DNA of 64,000 bases from Rostratula benghalensis (lineage: Eukaryota > Chordata > Aves > Charadriiformes > Rostratulidae): positions 633,159-697,158 of the forward strand of contig VXAI01000160.1 of NCBI GenBank assembly GCA_013399305.1. The letters run 5' to 3'. The position numbers and the translations under genes were made by a program. The stretch's first letter is position 1, and each line of letters begins with the position of its first letter. Shown here in pieces: positions 36,701 to 46,645 of this stretch. The notes under the pieces were generated by a model, which had not been told where the DNA came from, searched no databases, and saw only the letters and a list, made by a program, of their open reading frames with translations.

Positions 36701-39331
36701 CATTGCTGCAGGGCATAGCAGACGGATGATCAGATCATTAAAGAGCAGCTGGACAAGTGCTGCAGCAAGGACTAAAAGATATCACAGAATCACAGACTAT
36801 CAGGGATTGGAAGGGACCTTGAAAGATCATCTAGTCCAATCCCCCTGCCAGAGCAGGAACTCCTAGATCAGGCCACACAGGAATGCATCCCGGCAGGTTT
36901 TGAATGTCTCCAGAGGAGACTCCACCACCTCTCTGGGCAGCCTCTTGCAGTGATCTGTTACCCTCACCATGAAGAAGTTTTTCCTTATATTTAAGGGGAA
37001 CCTCTTATGTTCCAGCTTGTACCCATTGCCCCTTGTCCTATCATTGGCCGTCACTGAGAAGAGCCTGGCTCCGTCCTCCTGACACTCACCCTTTACATAT
37101 TTATATGTAAATTATAATATTTATATATCAAGAGACAATGTTTGACTGCAGCTAGAAAACCACTTTTAAATGGTTGGACTGATGAAATTATGAGGTTGAA
37201 GGAAGCTGGAAACTTCCTAGACAGTTTCTTGTCTTGAGCTCTTGGCATTGGCTGCATGATAGACAGTAATGGTGGTTCAGTTTGCTGAGTCAGCATTTGC
37301 AGGGTTATATCCTCTACGTGTCCTCTTCCAACTGACAGTAAGAATTAATCTCAGGAATGAATAGGTGGTCAGAAAGAAGGAATTAGGGCCTCCCACAAAG
37401 CTGTGTAGAGAGCTCAAATACATCCAGAATTCTGTTTGCCTTTCTTCCCTTCTTTTTCTTTATTTTTTTTTTACCAGACAAATCCAGGTGTTGGGTTTTT
37501 TGGTTTTTTTTGTTTTTTTTTTCTGGAAGATTCAAGTAGTGCAGGGTGGGTACTGACTTCTAAGACTTAAATAGTTGGCATAACTGGGCTGGAAGACACA
37601 GGCATCCTCAAATGCTGAGGGGCTAGTTCAGAAACAAGCAAATACCCAATTAATTTTCTTGCGATGTGCTGTTAGAACAAACACATCAGATAGAGGAAAG
37701 CCAGTTTATAAAAGGATTTAATTTCGTTTTTTTCTCTTCCAGAGAAATTGTAGAAAATGGTGAAAACTTCATTGAAGTGCCACTGGTTTTTGATTCTGTT
37801 GAAGAAGTGGATTTTTACACAGACTTTACATGTTTGGCCCAGAACAGATACGGCTACCAAGTACTGCCAACAAGGGTCAAGCAGGAAGGTAACTAGTTTG
37901 AATGCTTATTTGGGATAAGTGTTATGATTATTCTAATGCTAAATTATCATTCAAGCCTTTTATGCTGTCAGAGCTTGTATTGGAATGAATTACTGCCTGG
38001 CGGAAAATTGGTTCCCTCTTTCACCTGTAGACTTTAGAATAGCCTGTTCCCCCACTTTCTGTGGCTTGTTCGCTGACGTTTCCTGAAGGGCTAAGGATCT
38101 GTGCTGATATAACTGTTCATTGGACAGGGCTCCAGTTTGGATACAGTTTGTGAAATAATGGCTCCAGGGAGACTACTGGCAAACTCCCATTGGGTGCATC
38201 AGTGCCAGATCTCCTCCAGTTCCTCAACAAGTAGTGGAAAAAAAAAGAGACAATAGCGGAATAAAGATCAGAGTGTTCCTTCTCCTCATGCACAGACTGC
38301 TGCCAAAATAACAAGAGGTGTAAATTATGATGGGTGTTGTTATTTTGGCTCCTACTGATGGGAAGAGAAACCCTAAGCTCAGAGCAATTAATGTTGCAGG
38401 GTGATAGACCATTGGCTAAGAACCAGCTGTAAAAACAATGTGAAGCAATCCTAATTGTTTCATTGCATGACATTGATGAATCACCAAAGCTTGCTCACAC
38501 TGTGTTAGAAAGGCACATGAACATTTACAGTCTGCACTATGAGTTGCACCTCGTGACTCACTCCAGCATCCTATGATGAGGGATTTGTACTCACTTTGCT
38601 AGATGATGTGCTGCCCTTGTCTTCCTTGTCCGCCACAGGTATTACTACAGAGGAGATAATCCATAAACCAATACAGGCTGGAATAATCCCAAGTGGTTTG
38701 GATGAACACTAGTTTTGGAAATCTGCTGTACTTTGGGAAAAGGCTGAATCTTGGCATGATCATTAGTAATTTATGGGAGAAAATATGGGAAAATATTCAC
38801 AGAGCTTGAGGGTGGACTAGCTGTTATGTACTTCCTCTCCAAATGGTGCTTTTATTTCCTGTTTGGAGTGTCTCTGCTTCCACCACATTAAGATAGAAAG
38901 CACATAGCCACCCTGAGCAGGGGTTGGGAAGAGTCACGTGTATGTAAAAGGATTGAACTTTAAATTCTCACCCTCTATTGTTTTCCAATTTTTCCTCCCA
39001 TCTTCATACACCCATTTCCCAGAGCGCTCAATCAATAGGCCTCTTCCTTTCACAGGTGATCAACCCTGCTGGAAGGTTAACTTGCAGACATCCTTTTCAT
39101 TGTGATTTCTCCTCTTTCTCCTTGAACTTAGAGAACTATGTTTCTGGGAGGTTTGGGGGGTTTTGTGTTATTTATTTAATATTTAATTTCTTTACTTTTC
39201 CAGCTGTTGGCTTGTCCTGGTACATTGCAATGATTCCCATCGCATTGGTTGGTGTGATCCTGGGAGGGATATGCATACACAAGTGCCGGAAGCGGAGAGA
39301 CGATAAAGGATATGTAATACCAAAGGTGTAA
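27710..39331 (+). CDS. IL1R2: Interleukin-1 receptor type 2 (decoy receptor), 8 coding exons, 387 aa
   Basis: Joined exons 27710-27788, 27890-28148, 30368-30542, 31982-32156, 33515-33580, 34875-35010, 37743-37888 and 39204-39331 give 1164 nt including the TAA stop, with every junction GT/AG and phases consistent. The protein has a signal peptide (about residues 1-17), three Ig-like domains (cysteine pairs about C51/C110, C152/C207, C259/C327), a transmembrane helix (about 349-370) and a basic 17-residue tail. Absence of a TIR domain marks the type II receptor, which binds IL-1 at the cell surface or after shedding without signalling and so dampens inflammation. The third Ig domain carries family-typical blocks such as PCKVF, ANDT, RVTEG and ENFIEVPL, and the membrane segment carries LGGI; these match mammalian IL1R2 as I know it. 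N-glycosylation sequons occur at N67, N73, N114, N161 and N278. Length is close to the human protein (398 aa), with a shorter tail. Confidence 0.95.
27890..28148 (+). CDS. IL1R2: IL1R2 coding exon 2: first Ig-like domain
   Basis: Encodes residues 27-113. It begins EHCPDH after a TATATAG acceptor and ends in TRR at a GTGGGT donor. The B-strand cysteine (VLKC, C51), core tryptophan (ITWYK, W70) and F-strand motif (DSGVYIC, C110) define an Ig fold. The sequons NIT (N67) and NGS (N73) lie next to the core tryptophan. The extra early cysteine C29 fits the additional disulphide of the first domain in IL-1 receptors. Read-through past the donor meets a stop after three more codons. Confidence 0.93.
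30368..30542 (+). CDS. IL1R2: IL1R2 coding exon 3: end of Ig1 and start of Ig2
   Basis: Encodes residues 114-171 between a CTCTGTCTGCAG acceptor and an AAG|GTAGAA donor. It carries NSSYC (sequon N114 and C118), then the linker and the first half of the second Ig domain with C152 (KIVCPD), sequon N161 (NRT) and the core tryptophan in LKWYK. The exon ends in phase 0. The intron before it (28149-30367, about 2.2 kb) showed nothing I could identify. Confidence 0.92.
31534..31713 (+). repeat. Diverged tandem duplication, 90-bp unit, in IL1R2 intron 3
   Basis: Two adjacent units starting AAAATG at 31534 and 31624 share CTTAGAAGAATGGCTT versus CTTGGAAGAATGCCTT and CAGTCTTATGAGG versus TAGTCTTAAGAGG. 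The period is 90 bp. Confidence 0.55.
31982..32156 (+). CDS. IL1R2: IL1R2 coding exon 4: second half of Ig2
   Basis: Encodes residues 172-229 after a TTTCTCCAG acceptor. The DAGYYTC motif (C207) closes the second Ig domain, followed by [11 protein letters not shown] leading toward domain 3. It ends at a GTAAAT donor in phase 1. It is the same length as exon 3 (175 nt). The intron that follows holds the CpG island at about 32220-32760. Confidence 0.92.
32220..32760. promoter_or_regulatory. Intronic CpG island with CRE, GC boxes and CTCF-like site
   Basis: Within IL1R2 coding intron 4 the sequence becomes abruptly GC- and CpG-rich. It contains a perfect palindromic CRE (TGACGTCA, 32459-32466), GC boxes (CCCCGCCCCGCCC around 32608-32620), repeated CCACGCC elements (32624-32663) and a CTCF-like core (32570-32583). 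There is no clear TATA box. This composition is typical of a CpG-island promoter, possibly for an antisense, alternative or non-coding transcript. Open frames inside it are explained by low stop-codon frequency in GC-rich DNA. No translated product is claimed. Confidence 0.6.
32570..32583 (+). promoter_or_regulatory. CTCF-type motif
   Basis: CCAGCAGGGGGCGT matches 13 of 14 positions of the CTCF core consensus CCASYAGRKGGCRS and lies at the centre of the intronic CpG island. Occupancy cannot be judged from sequence. Confidence 0.6.
32786..33090 (-). mobile_element. CR1 LINE fragment, minus strand, in IL1R2 intron 4
   Basis: CATGGGTGGACAGGACCTCA, AATACCTCCAGGGGTGGTGA, CTGGGCAGGCCGTTCCAGTG and TTCTTCCTAATGTCTAATCT are the reverse complement of the CR1 3' UTR. 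It directly follows the CpG island. Confidence 0.92.
33515..33580 (+). CDS. IL1R2: IL1R2 coding exon 5: short linker exon between Ig2 and Ig3
   Basis: A 66-nt exon between a CTCTCTCCAG acceptor and a GTAAGG donor, phase 1 at both ends. It encodes a lysine-rich start (EKEKR) and then [13 protein letters not shown], the linker entering the third Ig domain. It is too short to stand out as an open frame and was placed by splice signals, phase, and continuity with exons 4 and 6. Because both boundaries have the same phase, skipping it would keep the frame. Confidence 0.87.
34226..34258 (+). repeat. (TTTTG)n low-complexity tract in IL1R2 intron 5
   Basis: Repeated TTTTG units follow a run of G residues (GGGGGGGGG at about 34219). 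A related GTTTT/GGTTT tract occurs at 35447-35484. Confidence 0.8.
34875..35010 (+). CDS. IL1R2: IL1R2 coding exon 6: first half of Ig3
   Basis: Encodes residues 252-297, starting within the glycine codon after TTTTACCACCAG and ending CA|GTAAGT. It includes the B-strand cysteine C259 (LPCKVF), the core tryptophan (VEWLANDT), sequon N278 and RVTEGEQ. The CKVF, ANDT and RVTEG blocks are strongly reminiscent of mammalian IL1R2 rather than IL1R1. Confidence 0.93.
35788..35846 (+). mobile_element. CR1 LINE 3'-end remnant in IL1R2 intron 6
   Basis: TGGTTGGACTTGATGATCTC, CTTTCCAACCAAGGTGATCC and TGTGATTCTGT form the last 60 bp of a CR1 element. Confidence 0.88.
36560..36700 (+). mobile_element. CR1 LINE fragment in IL1R2 intron 6
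   Basis: GGAACAGGCAACCCAGGGAA, GTTGTGGAGTCTCCTTCTCC and TGCTTTGGCAGGGGGGCTGA match the CR1 3' UTR in + orientation, without its final 3' end. A minus-strand CR1 begins 83 bp later. Confidence 0.88.
36783..37090 (-). mobile_element. CR1 LINE fragment, minus strand, in IL1R2 intron 6
   Basis: Starts ATCACAGAATCACAGACTAT and continues GGATTGGAAGGGACCTTGAA, ATCATCTAGTCCAATCCCCC and TCCAGAGGAGACTCCACCAC to the upstream 3' UTR. It forms an inverted pair with the CR1 fragment at 36560-36700. Confidence 0.93.
37743..37888 (+). CDS. IL1R2: IL1R2 coding exon 7: second half of Ig3
   Basis: Encodes residues 297-345, from a TTTCTCTTCCAG acceptor to a GTAACT donor. It contains [16 protein letters not shown], typical of IL1R2, and the closing cysteine C327 (DFTCLAQN). 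The exon ends in phase 1, so it could splice either to the membrane exon at 39204 or, in principle, to the open segment at 38639. The preceding intron 6 (about 2.7 kb) carries several CR1 fragments. Confidence 0.93.
39204..39331 (+). CDS. IL1R2: IL1R2 coding exon 8: transmembrane helix, short tail and stop
   Basis: Follows a TTTACTTTTCCAG acceptor and encodes residues 346-387. A hydrophobic stretch ([19 protein letters not shown]) spans the membrane, followed by a strongly basic stop-transfer segment (HKCRKRR) and a short tail ending PKV before TAA at 39329-39331. There is no TIR domain, as expected for the decoy receptor; the tail is shorter than the roughly 29 residues in human. Confidence 0.93.
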
Positions 39332-41475
39332 AAAATCTTCTTTATTCTCCAACTGCCAACAGAACAAAAGAATCACCCTGGCTATCTGCCACAAAATAGA
39401 CAGAGAGCCATTCGGATCAGACATGCTGCTTTTCCAGCAGATGGATGTCTATTAGCAATTTTCCTCTTCTCCAAGTCTACTACGATCTGATGAAGTTATA
39501 GAAACAAGTTTATGTTTTCATGCTGCCTTGATGCAGGATACCTGCTTCTGTTATTTTGCAGCTAAAGTGCAATCTATAGAACGTTGGAACACAAAATACC
39601 AGGAGCATGCCCTGGGCATGGGAAGGGTAAGGACTATTCTGCACCAGAGTGAAAATGCAGTTTTCTTATGCATCCGAACTCATTTTATTTTACTTCAGTC
39701 TAAAAAGAGTCAGTTTTTTCATTTTCCAGAGCCAAATACAATTGTCATGGCAACTGTATATCCATGAACTTTTACACAGAAAATCTAATTTTTTTCACCC
39801 TTTGGATTACTCTTTGCTTAGACTGTCTCAGAATCTCCCTCCCCAAGAAATAACTGCATCAACATAACAGATAACTGTACACTGGAGAATTCATTTCTGT
39901 TTTATCTACTAATATCTCATAGCTAGAGATTCATAGGCAGCTGTAACATGTTGTTATCTTTGCCAAGAAAAGAATTTGGAGGGATGTTTTAGGGTTTTGA
40001 GAGTAATTTGACTAATACAAAGTTTTATTCCTGGCAGGGATATGACAAATTACCAGTAATAGTGTACAGTCTTGCCCTTCTGTGCCTATAACTCTTTCCT
40101 GACTGGCCTGATTCTCCTTTCTGATACGAGTATAAAAGTCTGGCATAGATTCCCGTAAACAATGAGTCTCCACCGGTGTAAAGCTGATACAGCTTCAGGA
40201 ACCTTGTGCCCTTTAAATTGTAGTATGCAAATCGATTACTCATGATGCAAAAAGCTGGCTGTTGGGTTAATCTAACTGGATTCCAGTCTTGATGTAAATC
40301 AGAAGGAAGCCATAAATAATCAGTGACTGTGTTGTGTCTTGAGGATCAGAATGAGTAAAATAACTTGGTTACTTCCTCTTCCAAGAGATAACACTTATGA
40401 TAGCTGAGAAATAGTTCCATCATATATAATGTGTATTATCTTCACCTATACGGGAGGGGAAGGGATCCAGCCTTAAGATCTAGATTGTTACAGACCCATA
40501 ACTGACACCTCTCATAGACGCCGAAGATAATGCTTTTTGTTCAGGTAAATCAGAACAGAAGATTTTCAGACTCTGTGGGGAAAAAACATACTCAGGAAAA
40601 AACATCAGCTCCAAAGAAAAAGATTATAAAGTAAGAATGTTAGAACTTAGAAAAAAGACTACAGAACTTACTGTTTCCAAGTGCAGGATGTTGAAGATGA
40701 TGATAAAGGATACATACATTTTATGGACAGATGGAAAAAACGTGGCTGCAAGTGTGGAAAACAGTCAATCCACTTGGATATCTGTTCTTTGAAGGAAGAA
40801 AACTGTAGATGAACTGACCATTGCTGGAAGGAACATGAAAAATATTTTAGGTACATCAGGAATACTCATTTTTGTCAAGCAATTACTGGTCTGTAACTAG
40901 AGAACATATTAGATTTGCCAATAAGTATAACCTTTCAAAATGTGATTTATTCTTCCTGTCCACCTGTATCCTCTAAGAGTAGTGTGATAACACATCTGGC
41001 TGTAGGAACGGGGTTAGATTTCACTAAGTAGTGGAAAAGAAGTCGAACTTTTGGTGTATAGAGTATTGGTGCCCTAAGACAGTTAAATACCTCAAATTCT
41101 CCTCCAAAGTAGAGAAGGAGAAGGAAATGTGAAAGTGAGATATACATCAGGATACAGAGAATTGATGTTACATATGCAAGGGTGTCTGGAATACAAAGGG
41201 AACATAAAGAAACAAGGGTTTATCTTTTATGAAGTGATATTTGCTTCTCTGACTACTGGTATAGTAATATTCTGAAGGTCATTGTCATAGGTAGACTTGG
41301 TCAAGTGAATTACAATGGTGTAAATGTTTTGCAGGTGGACTTGAACAAGTGACCTACGTAGTGTAAATTGTTTACCTCAATTTGTATTGTTATAAATAAG
41401 GATAACATGGCCTATATTGTTTTTGAAAGTGTTATGTGAAAAATGGAAAAAAAATAAAAACCAAACAAAAGTGCT
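39332..41475 (+). other. IL1R2: IL1R2 3' untranslated region
   Basis: About 2.1 kb without convincing coding sequence runs from the stop codon to the first canonical AATAAA. It is AT-rich and largely free of recognisable CR1. A 44-bp tandem duplication sits near its end (41289-41376). The extent is inferred from the poly(A) signal. Confidence 0.55.
41289..41376 (+). repeat. Tandem duplication, 44-bp unit, near the end of the IL1R2 3' UTR
   Basis: AGGTAGACTTGGTCAAGTGA (41289) and AGGTGGACTTGAACAAGTGA (41333) begin two adjacent 44-bp units, each containing GTGTAAAT. Confidence 0.65.
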
Positions 41476-41500
41476 GGTGTGGGAGTTGGGTGGGAAAGAA
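41453..41500 (+). terminator. Poly(A) signal and GT-rich downstream element of IL1R2
   Basis: AATAAA occupies 41453-41458 and is followed from about 41470 by a GT-rich stretch (GTGCTGGTGTGGGAGTTGGG), the classic arrangement around a cleavage site. I saw no earlier AATAAA after the IL1R2 stop codon. Confidence 0.6.
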
Positions 41501-44500
41501 GATGTGAGATGGCTCTTTCCCAGAGAGGTGGGATATTTCCAGCACTCTGCTGCAGAGGGGCTTGTCCCCTTGGAGTGCAGTGACCCCAGCTCTGTCTTCA
41601 GTTGTTTTTGCTCTCACCACGAGGTCATGCAAAGAACACACACCCAAGGGACACCAAATCCTGATTGGCTAAGCTCCTCTCCTGACTGCCACTACATTCA
41701 TGGCTGTCCTTACTCTGCAGTCCCCCAAGAGTTTGGGGTGTGTTTGGGCTCACTCCACGCAGATGGTATGGGATGGTCTTTCTCTGGCTACTGGCTGTTG
41801 AAATATTGTGTCCCTCCCCACTGAGTTCTGTGCCAGGACTCCTGCTGGAAATGCATGTTAACACAGATTGTCATTGTGGGGATGTGAATTTAGCACTTGC
41901 TCTCCAGGCAATGAGATTTATTGTATTCAGTTTCCTAAAGATAAAATTTTTGTCTTCTTTTTTCAGTAAAAATTAGAGAACTTCAGTTGTCAGTGTATTT
42001 TAGGTAGGTCCAGCCCAAGAAATTCAGACTCATTAGTCTCAATGTACTTTGAGGATAAAATGTCCTAAATCTCTAGGGAAACTGAGACTGAGGATTTACT
42101 TGTACTGGTTTATTATTGGACCAGAAAAGAAACACAATATCAGGGAATGCTACTTCACATTAAGAATTTGGGGCACTGCATCACAACCTTTTTCTTCAGA
42201 AAAATTAATGATGTGGGGAGGACAAGACCACCTTGTTCCTGGGACTGTGTGGATTTATAGCATTTATCAGAGAGCTCACCCATCTTCAAAGGCACACCAA
42301 TAAACAGGGAGAGGCTGGTGTCTTAGCATGAGTTAGCATGCTGGGCAGAGGTTGCTTCTGCAAAAGTAGTTCTTTTTAAGAAATATGACTTCAGTTACAA
42401 TTATTTTCTTGTTTTGCTTGTCATATTTGATCTTAATGTCAGCTTTCCACATCAATAAGCGACATAACTGATGTTTGACCAGAGTCACATCTAGAAGAAA
42501 GTCAACATGTAATTTGGAGAGCACCAGATAATTAGATCTGCTGGTTCCCAAGTGAAACAAATAAATGATCAAGATAAGAAGATTACTTTTTTTTTATTTT
42601 ATTTTATTCTAGTAGCTGGGTGGGGAGGGAAGGGTGTGCATGCAGGAGGACAAGAAACGTGAAACACCATTGCCAGGAATAATGCTTTAAATATTAGAAT
42701 AGCAGATGAAAGTGTTTGATAATTATTTTGACTCAAGCCTGCAAAGCAAGAGGCCCAGGAAAGCAAAACAAAGTAAGGAATAGATTTTATGTTTTGGATC
42801 TGAGAGCTCCCTGTCCACTCATAATCTTGGAGCTGCTAAAGATAGCACAGGGTAGGGTCCTTCTTATCCAGCCTTCAGCCAGATGAAAGTACTCCAGCTG
42901 GTCCAAGCCAGCCGTTGATGTTTCCTCTCCACTCAGTGGAGAAAGAATTATCATCTCAAGTGCCTAAAATAAATAGGATGAATTGCCCTCTAGAGGTGCT
43001 TGTCTTTTTTCACCTATTTAAGACAAAGTGAGACAAATGCACCCTGGATTACAGGAATGATTGGTTATGGACCACTGGATTTGAGGTTATTGGAGAGGTT
43101 ATAGGAAGAAATGGATTTAATCCCTCTCACACTATCAAGGCTGGTGGGCTTTCTTGGAAAATGACTTTAATGCTGTCAGTTCCCTTTGCAGTGCAAGGAC
43201 ACTGGCTTGCAGACATGAAAACACGGTACGAGGTTGTGAGGCAGACACAAAGCCATGTATTGTTCCTGCACAAAGGAATCCAACAAAAGAGGCAAGCAGA
43301 AAATATTTGGTTGGTACCTTGGTAAAAAGCTTTGTGGCTGAAGTGGTCATGAAGTGCCACAGCTATTACAGGAAGAAAAGAAAGAGTGTGTGCAGGCACA
43401 ACTGAAGTCCCCAGAGCCTCCCTGGGACATGGACAAGACGAGCTCTGCTGTGCCATTGCAGAGGAGCAGGGCGGTCTCGAGCATGTACAGGGCAGCAGGG
43501 GTTGCCTGCCCTTCCACAGCTCCCAGCCAGCTTATCTCCCACTGCAACCAGTACCTGCCTGCTCCAAGCAGGTACTGCTGGGCAACACCAGCAGACCAGA
43601 AAAAATATTGTTATGTGTAAATGAAATTTCATAAAACCAGCCTGCTGCCAGTGGGCAAACACAAGCTGTTGATAAGAAACCCACTAAAATATATATATAG
43701 TTCATTAATCTGCTTTAGTGTGTTCATTACACTGGAAATTATGGTCTATATCGGTCTATGCATTAGGTAGGATACATGGCATAAAGAGCTTAATAGCACC
43801 AGTCAGTTTTCAAGGACAGGTTGACATCTTCCTGCAGGTCCTGAAGGTCCTCAGGGGAGAGCCAGGCACCTAGTAACAGTAGGGGAACTTTAAAAAGCTC
43901 ACGTAGATCCAAGCTCACTTGTTAGAACTTGGAATATTCATCCGCTACTGACTCTTTTACTGCGAAGTGTAGTTTGGCTTTTATAGATGGGTGTCCCTTC
44001 TACCAATTTTAGGTTTTTACACAGGTCCAAATTGTCTCAGAACCTGATGACAGCTTCAGGTGTAAACAGCAAACTCCTTCATAATGTGATGAAAAAGTTG
44101 ATCTCTCAGTCCTGACAAGAAGTGAAAGTCCTCTCTTTCTGACTGTTTTTACTGTTTTGTCATCTGTTGAGTAGTGCCATAGGAACTTCTCTTTTACGTA
44201 CTTAAATATCATAGAAATGCAAGTGTTCATTGCGTTGTGGGTAATGAGGCATTACCAGTGTTTCTGTCTCACAGGACTTGAATGGTACTATTTGTTTAAA
44301 GCCTTAGAGATCCTGTTTTGTGGTAGTTATAGAGGATTCATCCATCTGCTAAGCTGTGGGATAAATGAATCATCCTGTTTGCTTGCTTTGGCTCCCAAAT
44401 CTGTGTCATTCTAAATAGGGCCTCTGGGAGGCCAGACAGTGACTGGAAATAGTCGATACTGTGTTTGTTTACTTGCAAAAAAAAAAAAAGAAAGACTCTC

Positions 44501-46414
44501 AAGTAACTCATGGCTACCAAGCTGAGGACACAGTTGAACTAAGTAATTAAAGGGTATTGTTACATGTATCCTCGATAAATTGTTTCTGCTCTTTTCCTCT
44601 TGATTGGATCTTACCCATGTCCATTTGAGAACTCTCCAGAGGAGACAGTGGGCAAGCCACAACAGTTTCTCAGCTGTCATTATTATAACCCAGATAGTCT
44701 GTGGATGCTGGAGACTAGAACCTCCTTTTTTTTGTGAGTAGAGAAGAGCTATCAGCTCAAGGGAGAAGCATATGACCTGCCTTTGATCACAGCTGATGGG
44801 TAGCTTACCTGCTGAATCCAGTAAAATGCAGGAAGAAACACAGCAGAGAAAGATCAGAGGTTCACATTTCCACCTAAGAGTGGCAGAGCTCTATGACTGA
44901 TCGCTCCTTGCTAGGAGAGAATGTATAATATTTTTTTTTTTCTTAAAAATATTTATTTACCTTATTGTATTACCGCATCCATGTGGTGCTATTTAGGAAA
45001 CACGGATTGCCTGGGTGAATGTAAGGATAAGAGGAAGATGGTGGCTTTCCATGGGGAGAGCTGTGAAGTGCTGCAAGGACACTTAGGGACCAGAGAACTT
45101 GTGAGAATATGCAATATGAGCTTATCTTCTGCCTGGAAAAGCAAAGATAGGCTACAGAAGTTGCCCGTAAGCACACCCAGTGAGAGAGTAAAAAAGCAAG
45201 GGCGTGTAATTATTTTCACTAATGAAGGAAACTGGGATGAAATATGTGTAACCAAAATTAAGTTGACCAGTAATCACTGCAGCAGTGAAGTCCGGAAAGA
45301 GCTTCTCAGTGGGAGTAATGGCTAGGAAAATAAATTATTTTTAACCTGGACCTGAGTACAGCTATGAAAGGCATTTGATGTGTGTGACAGCAGGGGGTCT
45401 TCCTGTGAGGCTGCATCACATCCTCCAGCTTTGTGGTCTCTATTTCTATTGAAAAAGGACTGGACAGCTGCAGATTATAAAATGCCATCTAAGAGTTTAA
45501 TTATTGTGGTATTATTATTTCCTCAGTTAAATCTCCAGTGCCCATTATATTTCAAGCTTGTAAGGGCTGGAAAAGAATTAAACACTGAGCACAATTGCTG
45601 GATACGTCTTTGTAGACATATCCAAAGTCCTAATCTGCTTTAAACTTTGCCAGGAGATACCAGTTGCCTTTGGAAAATTACCCTTACTGAGATTTGGCTC
45701 TTTTACTAGGGGGAATGATCCAGTCTCTAAACAAAACTGTAAGAGATGAGTTAGTGCTTCATGTGACACAAGTGCCTGCGTTCTGTGCACAGGAGGAGGA
45801 GAAGGCCTTTAAACACTGCTCTGTCCTTTTGCACTCAGTCTCATGAACGTTGCTTTCTCCTTGTTTATTTTCCTGTTTAACAACTGCTCCTGCAGCAGTC
45901 ACTCTTGGTTGTGTGCTGGGAACCACGATGGAGCAACGTCGGCCCAGCGAGGATGCCAAGAGCTTCCAGGCTCAGGCCGGCAGGATCTCTCAGACTAGCA
46001 AGCAAGCAGCAGGAGCAAAGTCTCTATCGGGAATGTCAGGTCACTCGAGTCAAGGAGAAAAGAGCACAGTAATGATAAATGGCAGTGACATCCAAGTCCC
46101 AGCCCTGGAGGAGTGCTTTAGGACATAGCAACCAGCTGCTGAAACACCACTGCTTGAGGCTTGACAGAATTACTTCATAGCTTATGGGCTCACATTGCGT
46201 CTGGATGTGGGTTACTTTTTTGTTTTTTAAACTTTAATTATAAAAGCAGAATGCAAATTTACCCAACCACAGTCCCCTCACCCCTCCCTCAATCAGTAGC
46301 CCAAGTTTTTCATCAACTGTCTACCCAGCATGGGACACACTGGTTATGCAGAGGCAACCTGAGACTGTGCATACATCAGTCACCAACTTTGTAGCTTAGA
46401 TTTAGCACTTGTAA
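41501..46414. other. Downstream intergenic sequence, nothing certain
   Basis: Several open frames of 100-135 codons exist (for example 41417-41824 plus, 43127-43456 minus, 44921-45325 plus), but none shows a recognisable domain, signal peptide plus Ig pattern, or splice-phase support. IL1R1-like exons were looked for and not found. Confidence 0.5.
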
Positions 46415-46645
46415 TCACAGAATCACAGAATATCAGGGATTGGAAGGGACCTTGAAAGATCATCTAGTCCAATCCCCCTGCCAGAGCAGGAACTCCTAGA
46501 TCAGGTCACACAGGAACGTGTCCAGACAGTTTTGAATATCTCCAGAGAAGGAAGACTCCACCACCTCTCTGGGCAGCTGGTTCTAGTGTTCTGTTACCCT
46601 CACTGTGAAAAAGTTTTTCCTCAACATCTGACATTTGTGTTCATT
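46415..46645 (-). mobile_element. CR1 LINE fragment, minus strand
   Basis: AATCACAGAATCACAGAATA, TCAGGGATTGGAAGGGACCT and CTCTGGGCAGCTGGTTCTAG identify the CR1 3' UTR in reverse. Its first 100 bases are very like the copy at 36783, indicating the same subfamily. Confidence 0.93.

Noticed and set aside
44921..45325. 134-codon open frame
   Set aside because: Begins in a poly(T) stretch and has no recognisable domain or supporting splice sites; probably chance.
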